Source of the DNA: Clostridiales bacterium
GTDB taxonomy: Bacteria > Bacillota_A > Clostridia > Christensenellales > Christensenellaceae
DNA: 49,468 nucleotides
Direction of reading: 5' to 3'
Assembly (NCBI GenBank): GCA_003149735.1
Contig: QANA01000038.1
Coordinates: 1-49,468, forward strand
Shown here: positions 29,763 to 39,637 of the stretch, piece by piece
Layout of the letters: each line of letters begins with the position of its first letter
Position numbering within the stretch: position 1 is the stretch's first letter
Program-made: the position numbers and the translations under genes
Notes under the pieces: model-generated
The model's input: only the letters and a program-made list of their open reading frames with translations
Databases searched by the model: none
What the model was told of the DNA's origin: nothing

Positions 29763-30674
29763 TCATTTTTCAAAAAAAAGGCGCGCTTGTTCCTTATCTC
29801 TGGCAATTGCTTGCTGCAATGCCTGCAAGTTATGAAATGGTTGCTCTGGCCGCAAAAATCGCAACAACTCCACTCTAATCGTTTTTCCGTAAAGTTCTGC
29901 ATCCAGTTGCAGAATATTGGTTTCAATAGAAATATCCTCTCCGTTACGCAAGGTCGGCCTTCTGCCAATATTGGTAATTCCACCAAAGGCTTTCCCCTCC
30001 AGCCAGACACGTGCAATGTAAACTCCGTTGGGAGGCATTACCTTTTCTTTCGGTGCATAGATGTTGGCAGTAGGAAATCCGAGCGTGCGCCCCACTTCCC
30101 TTCCATGAACAATCTCACCGGTAATCGCATATGGATATCCAAGCAAATGTTCTGCCAATTCCATTTTTCCCGCACGCACAGCTGCCCGAATACGGGTACT
30201 GCTGACAGCATCTCCCTCAAGATCGACCCGATCTATAATGGCTGCTTCTGCCCCATGCGCCGATGCATATTGTTGTAAAAAGGCCACGTCTCCCGCCGCA
30301 CCATCACCAAATCGGAAGTTATAGCCTGCAACCAAGACCTTTGCATGTAACCGGTTCAGAACTTCTTCCATAAAAGCTTCTCTGCTCTGATGCGCAATAC
30401 TGCCGTCAAACGGTTGGATACACAGATAATCGATTCCCATTTTTGCAAAGTTCTGAATTTTTTCTTTTTCGGTAAACAACATATACTGTTCTCCACCAAA
30501 ATGCGCAGAAGGAAGATTGGAAAAAGTATACACCATACTGCACAGCCCCTTTTGGCGGGCAATCTCTTTTGCCCGTTCTATAATGCGGCAATGCGCATGA
30601 TGCAGCCCATCGAACGTTCCCAAAGCCACAACAGTATGCGTTTGAAATATAGTATTTTCAGTTACAATCTGCAT
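29763..30674 (-). CDS. ribF: Bifunctional riboflavin kinase/FAD synthetase
   Basis: 303 residues. The FAD synthetase half (about 15-170) has LGTFDGLHHAHCRII, a (T/H)xGH-type nucleotidyltransferase site, and VAGYNFRFGDGAAGD with SSTRIRAAV. The kinase half (about 180-303) has GEIVHGREVGRTLGFPTANI and PPNGVYIARVW. It makes FMN and FAD from riboflavin. It lies 9 nt after truB and ends close to the rpsO promoter. Confidence 0.96.
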   Translation of the reverse strand: MQIVTENTIFQTHTVVALGTFDGLHHAHCRIIERAKEIARQKGLCSMVYTFSNLPSAHFGGEQYMLFTEKEKIQNFAKMGIDYLCIQPFDGSIAHQSREAFMEEVLNRLHAKVLVAGYNFRFGDGAAGDVAFLQQYASAHGAEAAIIDRVDLEGDAVSSTRIRAAVRAGKMELAEHLLGYPYAITGEIVHGREVGRTLGFPTANIYAPKEKVMPPNGVYIARVWLEGKAFGGITNIGRRPTLRNGEDISIETNILQLDAELYGKTIRVELLRFLRPEQPFHNLQALQQAIARDKEQARLFFEK

Positions 30675-30683
30675 ATATTTTCC

Positions 30684-31556
30684 TTAATAAAGCGGTATTT
30701 TCAATTTAGGGCGCCCATCCTCTTCCACTCCAATGCCGTAAAACGTATTGCCGCAATACAGGGCAAACTGGCCTGAGGGCATGGGGTGCTCTGCCGTCAA
30801 AACCTGTCCATGCTCTATGGCAAACCGCTGCGCTTCTCCCAAATGTACTGCTGACAGTTGAGCCACTGCCTGCTCAGGGGAAATACAAAAAGAAGTATCC
30901 CCTGCCTGCACCATTTCTGCCACCTCATCCAGAGTATAGGCATGCTGAATATCATAATCACCAGACCGCTCCCGCACCAGCAACGAAGTGTAAGCCAGTT
31001 CTCCCATAGAAGCGGCAATATCCTCCACCAGTGTTCGTACATACGTTCCTTTCGAGCAGTGAATACGCAGCAAAAATTGTAAAGCACCCGTCTGTTCCAA
31101 CACTTCTATGGCATAAATCTGAACTTTCCGTGGTGGTTTGGGGATATTTATGCCTTTGCGCGCCAATTCATATGATTTTTTCCCATTCACTTTAATTGCA
31201 GAATAGGCAGGCGGAATCTGCGTAATTTGCCCAACGAAAGCAGCACAAGCGCGACGCACTTCTTCTATCGTAATCTTCTGTGCAGGTGCACGCTTTTCAC
31301 GTACCATTCCATAACTGTCCAGAGTATCTGTCGTACAACCAAAATGCATCTCTGCCAGATAAATTTTGTCATGCCCCATGAGGTAATCCGACAACCGCGT
31401 CGCACGCCCCAAAAGCACTACTAATACGCCTGCCGCACCAGGATCCAACGTTCCTGCATGCCCCACGCGTTTTTCGCTGAGCAGTTTTTTTAAATAAACC
31501 GTCACACCATTGGAAGACATGGCAGGCGGTTTTAGTACATTGATGATTCCATTCAT
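30684..31556 (-). CDS. truB: tRNA pseudouridine-55 synthase
   Basis: 290 residues. Motifs are GIINVLKPPAMSSNGVT, VGHAGTLDPGAAGVLVV with catalytic Asp38, IPPAYSAIKVNGKKSYELAR and HCSKGTYVRTLVEDI; a C-terminal PUA-like region follows. It isomerises U55 in the T loop of tRNAs. ATG 31556 overlaps the nrnA stop (ATGA). Confidence 0.97.
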   Translation of the reverse strand: MNGIINVLKPPAMSSNGVTVYLKKLLSEKRVGHAGTLDPGAAGVLVVLLGRATRLSDYLMGHDKIYLAEMHFGCTTDTLDSYGMVREKRAPAQKITIEEVRRACAAFVGQITQIPPAYSAIKVNGKKSYELARKGINIPKPPRKVQIYAIEVLEQTGALQFLLRIHCSKGTYVRTLVEDIAASMGELAYTSLLVRERSGDYDIQHAYTLDEVAEMVQAGDTSFCISPEQAVAQLSAVHLGEAQRFAIEHGQVLTAEHPMPSGQFALYCGNTFYGIGVEEDGRPKLKIPLY

Positions 31557-32503
31557 AATTTTTTTGCCGCCGCTTCCAGCAGCCGGGCAATAGCCACCTG
31601 CAAAGGAGCCTGTATTTTTCCCCCAGAGGCATGAACATGGCCTCCGCCTTCAAATTCAGAAGCAAGCGCCGCCACATCTGCATAATTTTTACTGCGGAAA
31701 CTGATTTTAAATTGTTCCTCTTCGCTTTGCCGCAAGAAAATGGCAATTTCCACACTTTTGATTTCCCGTGTATAATTAATCAGTTCCTCCGTGTCTTCCA
31801 CCAATGCACCGAGTTCTCGAAAATCTTCCTGGAGGATATAGGAGAGCGCTATTTTCCCCTCCTCCGCCAAAATCAGATGCTCCAAGGAACGCCCGATCAA
31901 TCTGGTCGCGCCCAGGGAACGCGCCTTATAAATATTTTCAATGATCAACGGAATATCTGCTCCTGCCTCCCGCAGCTCTGCTGCCATATGAAGGATCTCC
32001 GCCTCCGTATTGGAGTAAGAAAAATTTCCCGTATCCGTACAGATTGCCAGATAGAGCAGATCCGCCACCTGCTTGGTCAGCGGAACCTGTAATTGCTGCA
32101 ACAGGCGATAAATCAACAGCCCGGTCGCGCCCACCGTTTCAATATGATTACTGCCTCCAAAACCCGGGTTTGTGCCATGGTGATCGATGACAATCGTATT
32201 AGGAGATGCATCAAACAGTGCCTGACATTTTCCCATTCGCTCCCGGTCAGAGACATCTACCGCAATCACACAGCCATACTGCCGTTTGGGAACCTCCGCA
32301 AACGAATACACTTTTGCGTAATCCGAAAGAAAAGCCATCTTCTCAGGCAATTTTCCGTCCACCGCAAATATGGCGCTTTTGCCCAGCCCCTGAAGGGCCA
32401 GCAAAAGCGCCATACCACTGCCTATCGTATCCCCATCGGGGCTGATATGGCCAAGGATCAAAAAATCCTGCTCATTCCTGATTTTCTTCTCTATTTCTTG
32501 CAT
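31553..32503 (-). CDS. nrnA: DHH/DHHA1 phosphoesterase, NrnA-type oligoribonuclease/pAp phosphatase
   Basis: 316 residues from ATG 32503 (AAAGGA upstream), inside the end of rbfA (32-nt overlap). The open frame to 32719 is rbfA read in another frame. DHH motifs: LGHISPDGDTIGSGMAL, VIAVDVSDRERMG, NTIVIDHHGTNPGFGG and CTDTGNFSYSNT; the DHHA1 end has EFEGGGHVHASGGKI. NrnA degrades nano-RNAs and pAp. Its place between rbfA and truB is the standard one. Confidence 0.93.
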   Translation of the reverse strand: MQEIEKKIRNEQDFLILGHISPDGDTIGSGMALLLALQGLGKSAIFAVDGKLPEKMAFLSDYAKVYSFAEVPKRQYGCVIAVDVSDRERMGKCQALFDASPNTIVIDHHGTNPGFGGSNHIETVGATGLLIYRLLQQLQVPLTKQVADLLYLAICTDTGNFSYSNTEAEILHMAAELREAGADIPLIIENIYKARSLGATRLIGRSLEHLILAEEGKIALSYILQEDFRELGALVEDTEELINYTREIKSVEIAIFLRQSEEEQFKISFRSKNYADVAALASEFEGGGHVHASGGKIQAPLQVAIARLLEAAAKKL

Positions 32504-32858
32504 GTTCTCTGTCCTTTGCCGTAACCTCATCAATGAGCTTTGATATCTCAATGCTGTAGGCAATCGAAGTATCGTGCACAAACTCCAGATTCGGAATCCT
32601 GCGCAGCCTGATTTTTTCATTGAGCTTTGCTCTGATAAAAGGTTCTGCACTCCTGAGTGCTTCCATCGTGGATTCCACTTTTGCAGGCGTATCATAGATG
32701 CTGATATACACCTTTGCATACTTAAGATCCTGCGTTGTTGTTACCCGCATAACCCCCGCCATTTTACTGAAACGGGGGTCTTTGATTTCCGTCAGAAATA
32801 TTTCTCCTAGGAGCCTTTGCAATTCCCCGTCAATTTTGGCGGTTCTTCTCTGACTCAT
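32472..32858 (-). CDS. rbfA: Ribosome-binding factor A
   Basis: 128 residues with a KH-like fold: RRTAKIDGELQRLLGEIFLT, DPRFSKMAGVMRVTTTQDLK and YAKVYISIYDTP, then PFIRAKLNEKIRLRRIPNLE with FVHDTSIAYS. It matures the 30S subunit near the 16S 5' end and is needed in the cold. It follows infB by 21 nt and overlaps nrnA. Confidence 0.97.
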   Translation of the reverse strand: MSQRRTAKIDGELQRLLGEIFLTEIKDPRFSKMAGVMRVTTTQDLKYAKVYISIYDTPAKVESTMEALRSAEPFIRAKLNEKIRLRRIPNLEFVHDTSIAYSIEISKLIDEVTAKDREHARNREENQE

Positions 32859-32879
32859 GTAAATATTCTCCTGTTATAT

Positions 32880-35687
32880 TTATTTTTGTATCTCTACAAC
32901 CTGGAATGCTTCAATGACATCCTCTTCCTTGATATCATTATAGTTTTCCAAAGTAATACCGCATTCATACCCGGAAGCAACCTCTCTGGCATCATCCTTA
33001 AAGCGCTTCAGGGAAGAAAGCCTGCCTTCGTAAATTACAATACCGTTACGCACCAGCCGAACCTCTGCATTGCGTACAATCTTGCCATCGGTCACATAGC
33101 TTCCGGCGATTGTGCCCACAGAAGAGACTTTGAAAGTCTGCCGCACTGTCGCATGCCCCAGCACTTCTTCCTTGAATTCAGGTGCCAGCATACCTTTCAT
33201 TGCTTTTTCGACATCTTCAATTGCATTGTAAATAATACGATATAAACGTACATCTACGTTTTCCCGCTCTGCTGCCGCCATTACAGCCGCATCAGGGCGA
33301 ACATTAAATCCAATTACAATCGCATTACTGGTCGAGGCCAGCAGAATATCCGATTCACTGATTGCGCCTGCCGCACCATGAATCACGCGCACACGCACTT
33401 CATCGTTAGAAAGTTTTTCCAGAGACTGTTTCAAAGCTTCTACCGATCCCTGTACGTCTGCCTTGACGATGACATTCAAATCCTTCATCTGTCCTTCCGC
33501 AATCTTGGAGAACAAATCATCCAGCGAGACGCGCGACATATTCTTGAGTTTTTCTGCTTTCAGGCGGTCTTTTCTCTCTTCTACAACCTGTTTGGAAAGT
33601 TTATCCTGCTCTACCGCATAGATGATATCTCCTGCTGCCGGCACATCAGAAAAACCAATTACTTCTACCGGAACAGAAGGACCGGCTTCCTTAACCGCCA
33701 GACCGCTATCATCATACATTGCACGCACACGGCCATAAGTCATTCCCGCCACAATGGTATCCTGTACTCTGAGCGTACCGTTCTGTACTAATACCGTTGC
33801 CACCGGACCTCTGCCTCGATCCAATCGTGCCTCAATGATAACACCCTTAGCCATACGGTTAGGATTGGCTTTCAATTCTTCCACATCCGCTACCAGCAGA
33901 ATCATTTCCAGCAATGTATCAATGCCTTCTCCGGTGATTGCCGATACCGGCACCATGATCGTATCGCCGCCCCATTCTTCCGAAACCAGACCATATTCTG
34001 TCAATTCCTGTTTCACGCGCTCCGGGTTTGCTGCCGGTTTATCCATTTTATTGATTGCAATAATAATCGGCACACCTGCTGATTTTGCATGGTTAATCGC
34101 TTCCACCGTTTGCGGCATAACACCATCATCAGCAGCAACTACCAATACTGCAATATCGGTTGCCTGTGCACCTCTGGCACGCATAGCAGTAAAGGCTGCG
34201 TGGCCGGGTGTATCCAGGAAAGTAATGGGTTTCCCCTTGGCTTCTACCGTGTATGCACCAATATGCTGCGTAATACCGCCGGCTTCTCCCTGCTGTACCT
34301 TGGTTTTGCGAATAGCATCCAGCAACGATGTTTTACCATGGTCAACATGCCCCATCACCGTTACAACCGGCGGACGCTCCTGCAGATTTTCCTCTGCTTC
34401 TTCGCCTTCCTCAAAGCCTGCAATCAACGTCTCTTCTGCCGTCTGTTCCTTCTTCTGCTCCAGCGTAATACCATAATCATCCGCAATTAACGCTGCAGTA
34501 TCATAATCGATTTCCGAGTTGATTGTGCAGATATTTCCAAGCATAAACAGCTTTTTAATAATTTCTGCTGCCGGTTTGCCGATTTTCTCAGCCAACACTT
34601 TTATGGAAACCATATCGCCGGTGATGACCGCGCTTTCGATCTTGATCGGCTCTATGACCGGTGTTCCCTTGCGGTTATCCTTACGCTTATTCTTTCTTGC
34701 ACCCCGCACAAATTCGTCATCCCCACTCATGATGACTTTTTCCTTCATTGCATTGCGACGGCGCTTTGCTGCCAATTCTTCCTCGGATACTCTCCGTTTC
34801 TGATCATGATTGTTTGCGCTATGGCGATCCCGTACCTGAGGCGCTACAAAAACATTATTTTTACTTTTTGTAGTCGGGCGACGAGAGGGCGGAGTCGCTG
34901 CAGGAGCCTCATCCTTATCGAATTTTCCAAAACCAGCATCTTTCTGATACGGTTGACTTCCTGCCGCCGGCCGCCGCTGCTGGAATCCCCCAGCCTGGCC
35001 TGCATTGCTGCGTCGCTCATTTTTGCGTTCTGCGGGCTGCCGCTGCTGCCTGTTATTTGCACTGGCTGCTGCCGCACGCTCTCGCTCCTGACGCTGCTTT
35101 TCCTCTCTTTTTTTCTGTTCTTCTTCTTCGTCTTTCGCACTGCGTACTACCCGGATCTTTGGCTTAAACGCGCTGAGATCCGGCATATATACGCTGAAAT
35201 CCGACTTTGCTTCTGCTTTTTTCGGCTGTTCCGATTGTTTTTTCTGTGCAGTAACTGCTTTCTTCTCCGTATTTTCCCCGACGGCTTTCTTCATATTCTC
35301 TTTTTCTTCTTTTACCTGTTTTTCAGGCTGCCCTTCCAATTCTTCTTTTACTTTATTGGTAGAAACCTGTTGTGGTTGCGACTGTTCAGATACTTTTACC
35401 TGTTGTTGTGCTATTTCTGCAGCTGACTTTTCCTGCACTTCAGGAGGTTCCGAGGCAATCGAAACTGTTGGCTTTTCTTCGACGATTCCCTTGGTTTCAT
35501 CTACATCTTCTTTCGCAGAAGCACGATTCTGTTTTTCTTCCAGGCGCTTCAATACTTCCGTTTCCAGCTGTCTGGCCTCTCTCAAGCGCTGTTTTGCCTG
35601 TGCGCTTTTCTGCTCTGCTTTTTCCACCGCCCCTTTTAGGTGAATCTTCATATTTTTATTGAATTCCAGTATATTAAACTTACTCAA
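32880..35687 (-). CDS. infB: Translation initiation factor IF-2
   Basis: 935 residues, long form. The N-terminal third is charged and disordered, with K/E/Q-rich and R/N/Q-rich stretches. The IF2_N domain precedes the G domain: GHVDHGKT at 446-453, [15 protein letters not shown], and [13 protein letters not shown]. Domains II, III and the fMet-tRNA-binding IV follow. It places initiator tRNA on the 30S subunit. ATG 35687 overlaps the ylxQ stop by four bases (ATGA). Confidence 0.98.
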   Translation of the reverse strand: MSKFNILEFNKNMKIHLKGAVEKAEQKSAQAKQRLREARQLETEVLKRLEEKQNRASAKEDVDETKGIVEEKPTVSIASEPPEVQEKSAAEIAQQQVKVSEQSQPQQVSTNKVKEELEGQPEKQVKEEKENMKKAVGENTEKKAVTAQKKQSEQPKKAEAKSDFSVYMPDLSAFKPKIRVVRSAKDEEEEQKKREEKQRQERERAAAASANNRQQRQPAERKNERRSNAGQAGGFQQRRPAAGSQPYQKDAGFGKFDKDEAPAATPPSRRPTTKSKNNVFVAPQVRDRHSANNHDQKRRVSEEELAAKRRRNAMKEKVIMSGDDEFVRGARKNKRKDNRKGTPVIEPIKIESAVITGDMVSIKVLAEKIGKPAAEIIKKLFMLGNICTINSEIDYDTAALIADDYGITLEQKKEQTAEETLIAGFEEGEEAEENLQERPPVVTVMGHVDHGKTSLLDAIRKTKVQQGEAGGITQHIGAYTVEAKGKPITFLDTPGHAAFTAMRARGAQATDIAVLVVAADDGVMPQTVEAINHAKSAGVPIIIAINKMDKPAANPERVKQELTEYGLVSEEWGGDTIMVPVSAITGEGIDTLLEMILLVADVEELKANPNRMAKGVIIEARLDRGRGPVATVLVQNGTLRVQDTIVAGMTYGRVRAMYDDSGLAVKEAGPSVPVEVIGFSDVPAAGDIIYAVEQDKLSKQVVEERKDRLKAEKLKNMSRVSLDDLFSKIAEGQMKDLNVIVKADVQGSVEALKQSLEKLSNDEVRVRVIHGAAGAISESDILLASTSNAIVIGFNVRPDAAVMAAAERENVDVRLYRIIYNAIEDVEKAMKGMLAPEFKEEVLGHATVRQTFKVSSVGTIAGSYVTDGKIVRNAEVRLVRNGIVIYEGRLSSLKRFKDDAREVASGYECGITLENYNDIKEEDVIEAFQVVEIQK

Positions 35688-36019
35688 TCTTCAACCTCCG
35701 TCCTCTCTGCGTTTTGTTGAGTCAACTGCAGCATACGTCCGGCAAACATTTGCCTGGTAATGCCAATCATTTTTGCAGCCGGTTTCCCGATACGCATCCC
35801 CGGTTCGCCAGGCGGCCCTGCCATTATCCAAGGTATTCCAAACGTTTTGCACATTGTTGTTACTTTTTCCAGACTGTTGCCGGAAATTTCTTCATCCAAT
35901 ATTACCAGTAAAATATTCTTTTTGCGAATTCCTTTCTCTACTGCCGTATATCCACTGACACACGCTTGTGCTCGTGCCGCAAATCCCAGCATGGTATAAA
36001 AATCATTTTTCAATTTCAC
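35684..36019 (-). CDS. ylxQ: L7Ae-family ribosomal-like protein YlxQ
   Basis: 111 residues with the L7Ae/L30e fold signatures [20 protein letters not shown] and [16 protein letters not shown]. The C-terminal 30 residues extend beyond the usual core. A K-turn RNA-binding role is expected from the family. It overlaps ylxR by 17 nt and infB by 4 nt. Confidence 0.9.
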   Translation of the reverse strand: MKLKNDFYTMLGFAARAQACVSGYTAVEKGIRKKNILLVILDEEISGNSLEKVTTMCKTFGIPWIMAGPPGEPGMRIGKPAAKMIGITRQMFAGRMLQLTQQNAERTEVED

Positions 36020-36281
36020 GGCGCAGAATCACCCGCTTTGCCTCTTGCAGCATTTCTTCAGTAAAATCACATTCCAGCGCCCGATTCAACGCCTTGATTT
36101 TGTAAGCTTTTTCCAGGCAAGCTATATCCGGGCAAAGATACGCCCCTCTTCCCTGCGCTTTTCCCGTAGTATCCACGCTGACTACGCCTTCTTTATTTTT
36201 CACAACCCGAATCAATTCGCGCTTGGGCCTGCCCTGTCTGCAGGCGACGCACATGCGCATCGGTACTTTTTTCTGTTTCAA
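36003..36281 (-). CDS. ylxR: YlxR (RnpM) RNA-binding protein
   Basis: 92 residues. The CVACRQGRPKRELIRVV motif and GKAQGRGAYLCPDIACLEKA are diagnostic. Proteins of this family bind RNA, and the name RnpM reflects a reported effect on RNase P. It sits between nusA (25 nt away) and ylxQ (overlap 17 nt). Confidence 0.95.
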   Translation of the reverse strand: MKQKKVPMRMCVACRQGRPKRELIRVVKNKEGVVSVDTTGKAQGRGAYLCPDIACLEKAYKIKALNRALECDFTEEMLQEAKRVILRREIEK

Positions 36282-36306
36282 TCCCTATCACACTCTCTCC
36301 GATTTT

Positions 36307-37413
36307 TTACTGCTGCTCCGCCTGCTTCTTATGATCCGCTGCTTCTTCCTCCTGCGCCGCATAGGATTCAAATACATCGTCTACCACCTGTGAACGACAC
36401 TTAATATCAATTTTGAAGCCGGTCAATTTCGCTGCCAGGCGAGCATTCTGCCCTTCCCTGCCAATTGCCAGGGAAAGCTGATTATCTGCCACAATTGCCT
36501 CTGCAGATTTCTGTTCTTCATTGACCCTTGTCATCAGCACTTGTGCAGGGCGCAATGCATTTGCAATAAACTCAGCAGGTTCTGCGCTCCAGGGGATGAC
36601 ATCAATGCGCTCTCCGTTGAGTTCCTCTACCACACGGTTGATACGATTTCCTCTGGCACCAACGCAAGCACCTACCGCATCGATATTTTTTTCTTCCGCA
36701 TAAACAGCAATTTTGCTCCGCTTACCTGCTTCGCGGGCAATACTCTTAATTGTAACTACATTTTGGCTGATCTCCGGAACTTCCAATTCAAACAACCGTT
36801 TAATCAGCCCCGGATGGGAGCGCGAAACAATGATCTGCGAACCCTTGCTGGAATTCTTTACTTCCAAAACATATACTTTGATACGCATGTTCGTTTCATA
36901 TTGTTCGCCGGGAATCACCTCTTTGGCAGGCAAAATTCCTTCTGCATTACCCAAATCCAGATAATAACTGCCGCGCTCCTGCCGCAGAACAATTCCGGTC
37001 ATCAGTTCGTTCTCTTTCTCGATAAAGCGGTCGTAAATTACGCCGCGCTCCGCTTCCCGGATGCGCTGCACAACCACCTGCTTTGCCATCTGCGCCGCAA
37101 TACGACCAAACGATCTAGGCGTCACTTCTTCTTCAACAATATCTCCCAATTCATACGCCATATTGATTTTGCGCGCATCTTCCAAGCTGATTTCAAACGT
37201 CTCATCGAACACGTCATCCACTACTGTTTTTTCAGCAAAGACTTTAATGACTCCGGTCGTATCATCAATATCTACGCGTGCATTCTGCGACATACCGAAA
37301 TCTCGCTTATAAGCCGAAACCAGAGCTGTACGGATTGCATCCAACAGCACTTCCTTTTCAATTCCCTTTTCCTGTTCCAATTCATTCAATGCATTTATAA
37401 ATTCAGCGTTCAT
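36307..37413 (-). CDS. nusA: Transcription termination/antitermination factor NusA
   Basis: 368 residues, the short Gram-positive form without the acidic repeats. An N-terminal RNA-polymerase-binding region (about 1-125), S1 (about 130-200, GIVLRQERGSYYLDLGNAEG), and two KH domains (VGACVGARGNRINRVVEELN; LAIGREGQNARLAAKLTGFK). It stimulates pausing and intrinsic termination. rimP stops 13 nt upstream. A hairpin in the rimP leader could let NusA control its own operon. Confidence 0.97.
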   Translation of the reverse strand: MNAEFINALNELEQEKGIEKEVLLDAIRTALVSAYKRDFGMSQNARVDIDDTTGVIKVFAEKTVVDDVFDETFEISLEDARKINMAYELGDIVEEEVTPRSFGRIAAQMAKQVVVQRIREAERGVIYDRFIEKENELMTGIVLRQERGSYYLDLGNAEGILPAKEVIPGEQYETNMRIKVYVLEVKNSSKGSQIIVSRSHPGLIKRLFELEVPEISQNVVTIKSIAREAGKRSKIAVYAEEKNIDAVGACVGARGNRINRVVEELNGERIDVIPWSAEPAEFIANALRPAQVLMTRVNEEQKSAEAIVADNQLSLAIGREGQNARLAAKLTGFKIDIKCRSQVVDDVFESYAAQEEEAADHKKQAEQQ

Positions 37414-37426
37414 GCTTTTTCACTCC

Positions 37427-37891
37427 TTAAAAATCAATATGCGGCCGAATCAGTGCAATCTTTGCCCCTTCCAGCTCCAATAATTCATCCTCGCCAATAT
37501 CCAGAGAAATTTTTCCCTGATCATATCCGCGCAAAACCGCAACAAATTCTTTTTCCCCATTCAGTTTTTCATACAACTTGACATCCACCGCTTCTCCCAT
37601 ATGCTTTTCAAAATCCCGCGGGCGTTTTAACGGTCGGTCAATTCCGGGAGATGAAACACACAAAATATAAGATTCCTCTATCGGATCTGCTGCATCAATC
37701 AACGGGTCGATGGCAATGCTGCAGGCCTCGCAATCATCCAAATCCACACCTCCCTCGCGGTCGATATAAATGATTAATTCGGAATCCTCATTTTTTTTCT
37801 TCACATATTCCACATCTACCACTTCATATCCCAGCTGTGCAGCAGCGGGAGCAACCAATTGCATTACAGATTCTTCGATTTTTTTAGACAA
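37427..37891 (-). CDS. rimP: Ribosome maturation factor RimP
   Basis: 154 residues starting at TTG 37891, with GGAGG 9 nt upstream. Signatures are LGYEVVDVEYVKKKN, LIIYIDREGGVDLDDCEACS and YILCVSSPGIDRPLKRPRDF. It assists 30S assembly. It is the first gene of the nusA-infB operon. Confidence 0.96.
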   Translation of the reverse strand: MSKKIEESVMQLVAPAAAQLGYEVVDVEYVKKKNEDSELIIYIDREGGVDLDDCEACSIAIDPLIDAADPIEESYILCVSSPGIDRPLKRPRDFEKHMGEAVDVKLYEKLNGEKEFVAVLRGYDQGKISLDIGEDELLELEGAKIALIRPHIDF

Positions 37892-37937
37892 TAGAGTTTA
37901 CCTCCGGCTTCATACACTTTTGAAAATCATGCAAATC

Positions 37938-37976
37938 CTATACAAAATCAAAGAGTGGGGGCTACCCACTCTTTTC
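37938..37976 (-). terminator. Terminator-like hairpin in the rimP-nusA leader
   Basis: Perfect 10-bp stem AAAGAGTGGG (37965-37974 side) / CCCACTCTTT (37950-37959 side) with a 5-nt loop, followed on the minus strand by GATTTTG, an interrupted U-tract. It lies between the promoter at 38000-38028 and the rimP start. Confidence 0.65.
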
Positions 37977-37999
37977 AAAGAGTATACTGTTTCGATTAC

Positions 38000-38028
38000 A
38001 TTCTACCATAAAAAAATCATGGATACAA
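38000..38028 (-). promoter_or_regulatory. Sigma-A promoter of the rimP-nusA-infB operon
   Basis: Minus strand -35 TTGTAT (38023-38028), 17-nt spacer, -10 TAGAAT (38000-38005) with upstream TGG. A further TATAAT lies at 38033-38038 without a -35. Confidence 0.65.
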
Positions 38029-38078
38029 TAGTATTATACGCGATTTTTCCGCTTTCTTATGCGTTTTTATCCGAAAAC

Positions 38079-39614
38079 TCAGAAAAACAGTCGGGAATCA
38101 CGCAGTCCTTCCTCTTTTCGCATTGCTTCTGTATAGACTGAGACTCTACAAGTCTGCTTGCCAATTTTCTTATTTGCGCTGATATAAAAAGTCTTTCCCT
38201 TATAGGTCTGTAAAATCGGAATTCCCCGATCGTTGCAGTCTTCAATATAGCGGACGGTTTCCGGCGAAGCTTCTACCAAATATTTATCCGCTTCCATGCT
38301 GAGTACCAGTCGATTCACCTCTCTGCGAATGCGAATAGCTATCGCTGCCGGGGCCATTACCCTGCCGCTGGCTCCGCAATCTGCACAAGGCATCTGCAAC
38401 AACGCAGAAACACGGCGGCGCACTTTTTTGCGCGTCATCTCTACCAGCCCCAATCCGGTAAAACCAATCACATTGGTTTTAGTCCGATCGTTTTTCAGAG
38501 CTTCCCGCAGCGTTTCCACTACCAGATCTTCATTCTTTTTATCTTCCATGTCAATAAAATCGATAATGATAATACCGCCGATATCCCGCAGCCGCAACTG
38601 CTGAGCAATCTTTTTTGCCGCTTCCAAATTGGCATTGAGAATCGTCTCCTGCAGGTCGTCTTCTCCGATATATTTTCCGGTATTGACGTCTATCGCCGTC
38701 AGTGCCTCGGCCTCGTCAATTACCAAATACGCGCCATTATCCAGCCAAACTTTGCGGCTGAAAATCTTATCAATCTTATTTTCTATGTTATAAGCATCGA
38801 AGATGTTCATCTGATCCTGATACAATTGAATGCGATCGGCAATTTCGGGCTGGGTGATTTCCGCTACAGTCAATACTTTTTCATAGCATTCCCTATCATT
38901 AATGACAAAACTATCGACCTCGGCGGTAAACATGTCCCTCGCTGTACGGAACATCAAAGTTTCTTCTGCATGAATCAGCCGCGGTGCCGACAGTAAATTA
39001 CCTTTTCTCTGAATACGTTCCCATAACCGCACCAGAAAATGAATATCGCGTTCCAGTTCTTCCGGTGTACACCCTGCCGCAGCTGTACGCACAATGATTC
39101 CCATTCCCTCCGGTTTATAAGACATCATGATGTTTTTCAGCCGTTCGCGTTCTTTTTCATCCTCAATTTTGCGCGAAACGCCCACATGATCAACCGTGGG
39201 CATCAGTACAACCGTACGCCCAGGCAGTGTAATATGCGTGGTAATCCGGGCTCCCTTGGTTCCGCCAGGCTGTTTCAGCACCTGCACCATGATTTCCTGA
39301 CCTTTTTTCAGGACATCTTTAATATTAACATCTTTTAATTCTTTATCTACAGTACTGGTAGCATTATCAAAATCAAAGTCGCTCTTATCTGCCAGAATAT
39401 CCCCTACATATAAAAAGGCATTTTTATCCAGCCCTACATCCACAAATGCTGCCTGCATTCCCGGCAACACATTTGCCACTCTGCCTTTATAAATATTTCC
39501 AACCAACCTCTCGTTTCCGCGCAGTTCTACCTGTATTTCGGCAAGTTCACCATCCTCCAGGAGCGCTACGCGTGCTTCATGTGGGGTGACATCTGCAATG
39601 ATATCTTTCCGCAT
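38079..39614 (-). CDS. rng: Ribonuclease G/E family protein
   Basis: 511 residues, without the long scaffold tail of enteric RNase E. An S1-like domain (GNIYKGRVANVLPGMQAAFV) is followed by the catalytic region with ALTAIDVNTGKYIG and IGGIIIIDFIDMED, whose Asp residues bind magnesium, and a zinc-link CADCGASG near residue 425. It cuts AU-rich single-stranded RNA and matures rRNA. It follows the DUF2344 gene by 23 nt with a weak ribosome site. No terminator is visible before the rimP promoter. Confidence 0.95.
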   Translation of the reverse strand: MRKDIIADVTPHEARVALLEDGELAEIQVELRGNERLVGNIYKGRVANVLPGMQAAFVDVGLDKNAFLYVGDILADKSDFDFDNATSTVDKELKDVNIKDVLKKGQEIMVQVLKQPGGTKGARITTHITLPGRTVVLMPTVDHVGVSRKIEDEKERERLKNIMMSYKPEGMGIIVRTAAAGCTPEELERDIHFLVRLWERIQRKGNLLSAPRLIHAEETLMFRTARDMFTAEVDSFVINDRECYEKVLTVAEITQPEIADRIQLYQDQMNIFDAYNIENKIDKIFSRKVWLDNGAYLVIDEAEALTAIDVNTGKYIGEDDLQETILNANLEAAKKIAQQLRLRDIGGIIIIDFIDMEDKKNEDLVVETLREALKNDRTKTNVIGFTGLGLVEMTRKKVRRRVSALLQMPCADCGASGRVMAPAAIAIRIRREVNRLVLSMEADKYLVEASPETVRYIEDCNDRGIPILQTYKGKTFYISANKKIGKQTCRVSVYTEAMRKEEGLRDSRLFF

Positions 39615-39637
39615 ACTTTTTTGCTGACCAACCTTTC

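Noticed and set aside
32504..32719. N-terminal extension of the NrnA frame
   Set aside because: These codons are the rbfA gene read in another frame; the internal ATG 32503 has a ribosome site and matches the family length.
34806..35426. Plus-strand frame of 206 residues opposite infB
   Set aside because: Phe/Leu/Cys-rich translation is the mirror of the K/E/Q-rich IF-2 N-terminus. No start signals.
36541..37581. Plus-strand frame of 346 residues opposite nusA and rimP
   Set aside because: Runs antisense across two certain genes; no ribosome site and no family features.
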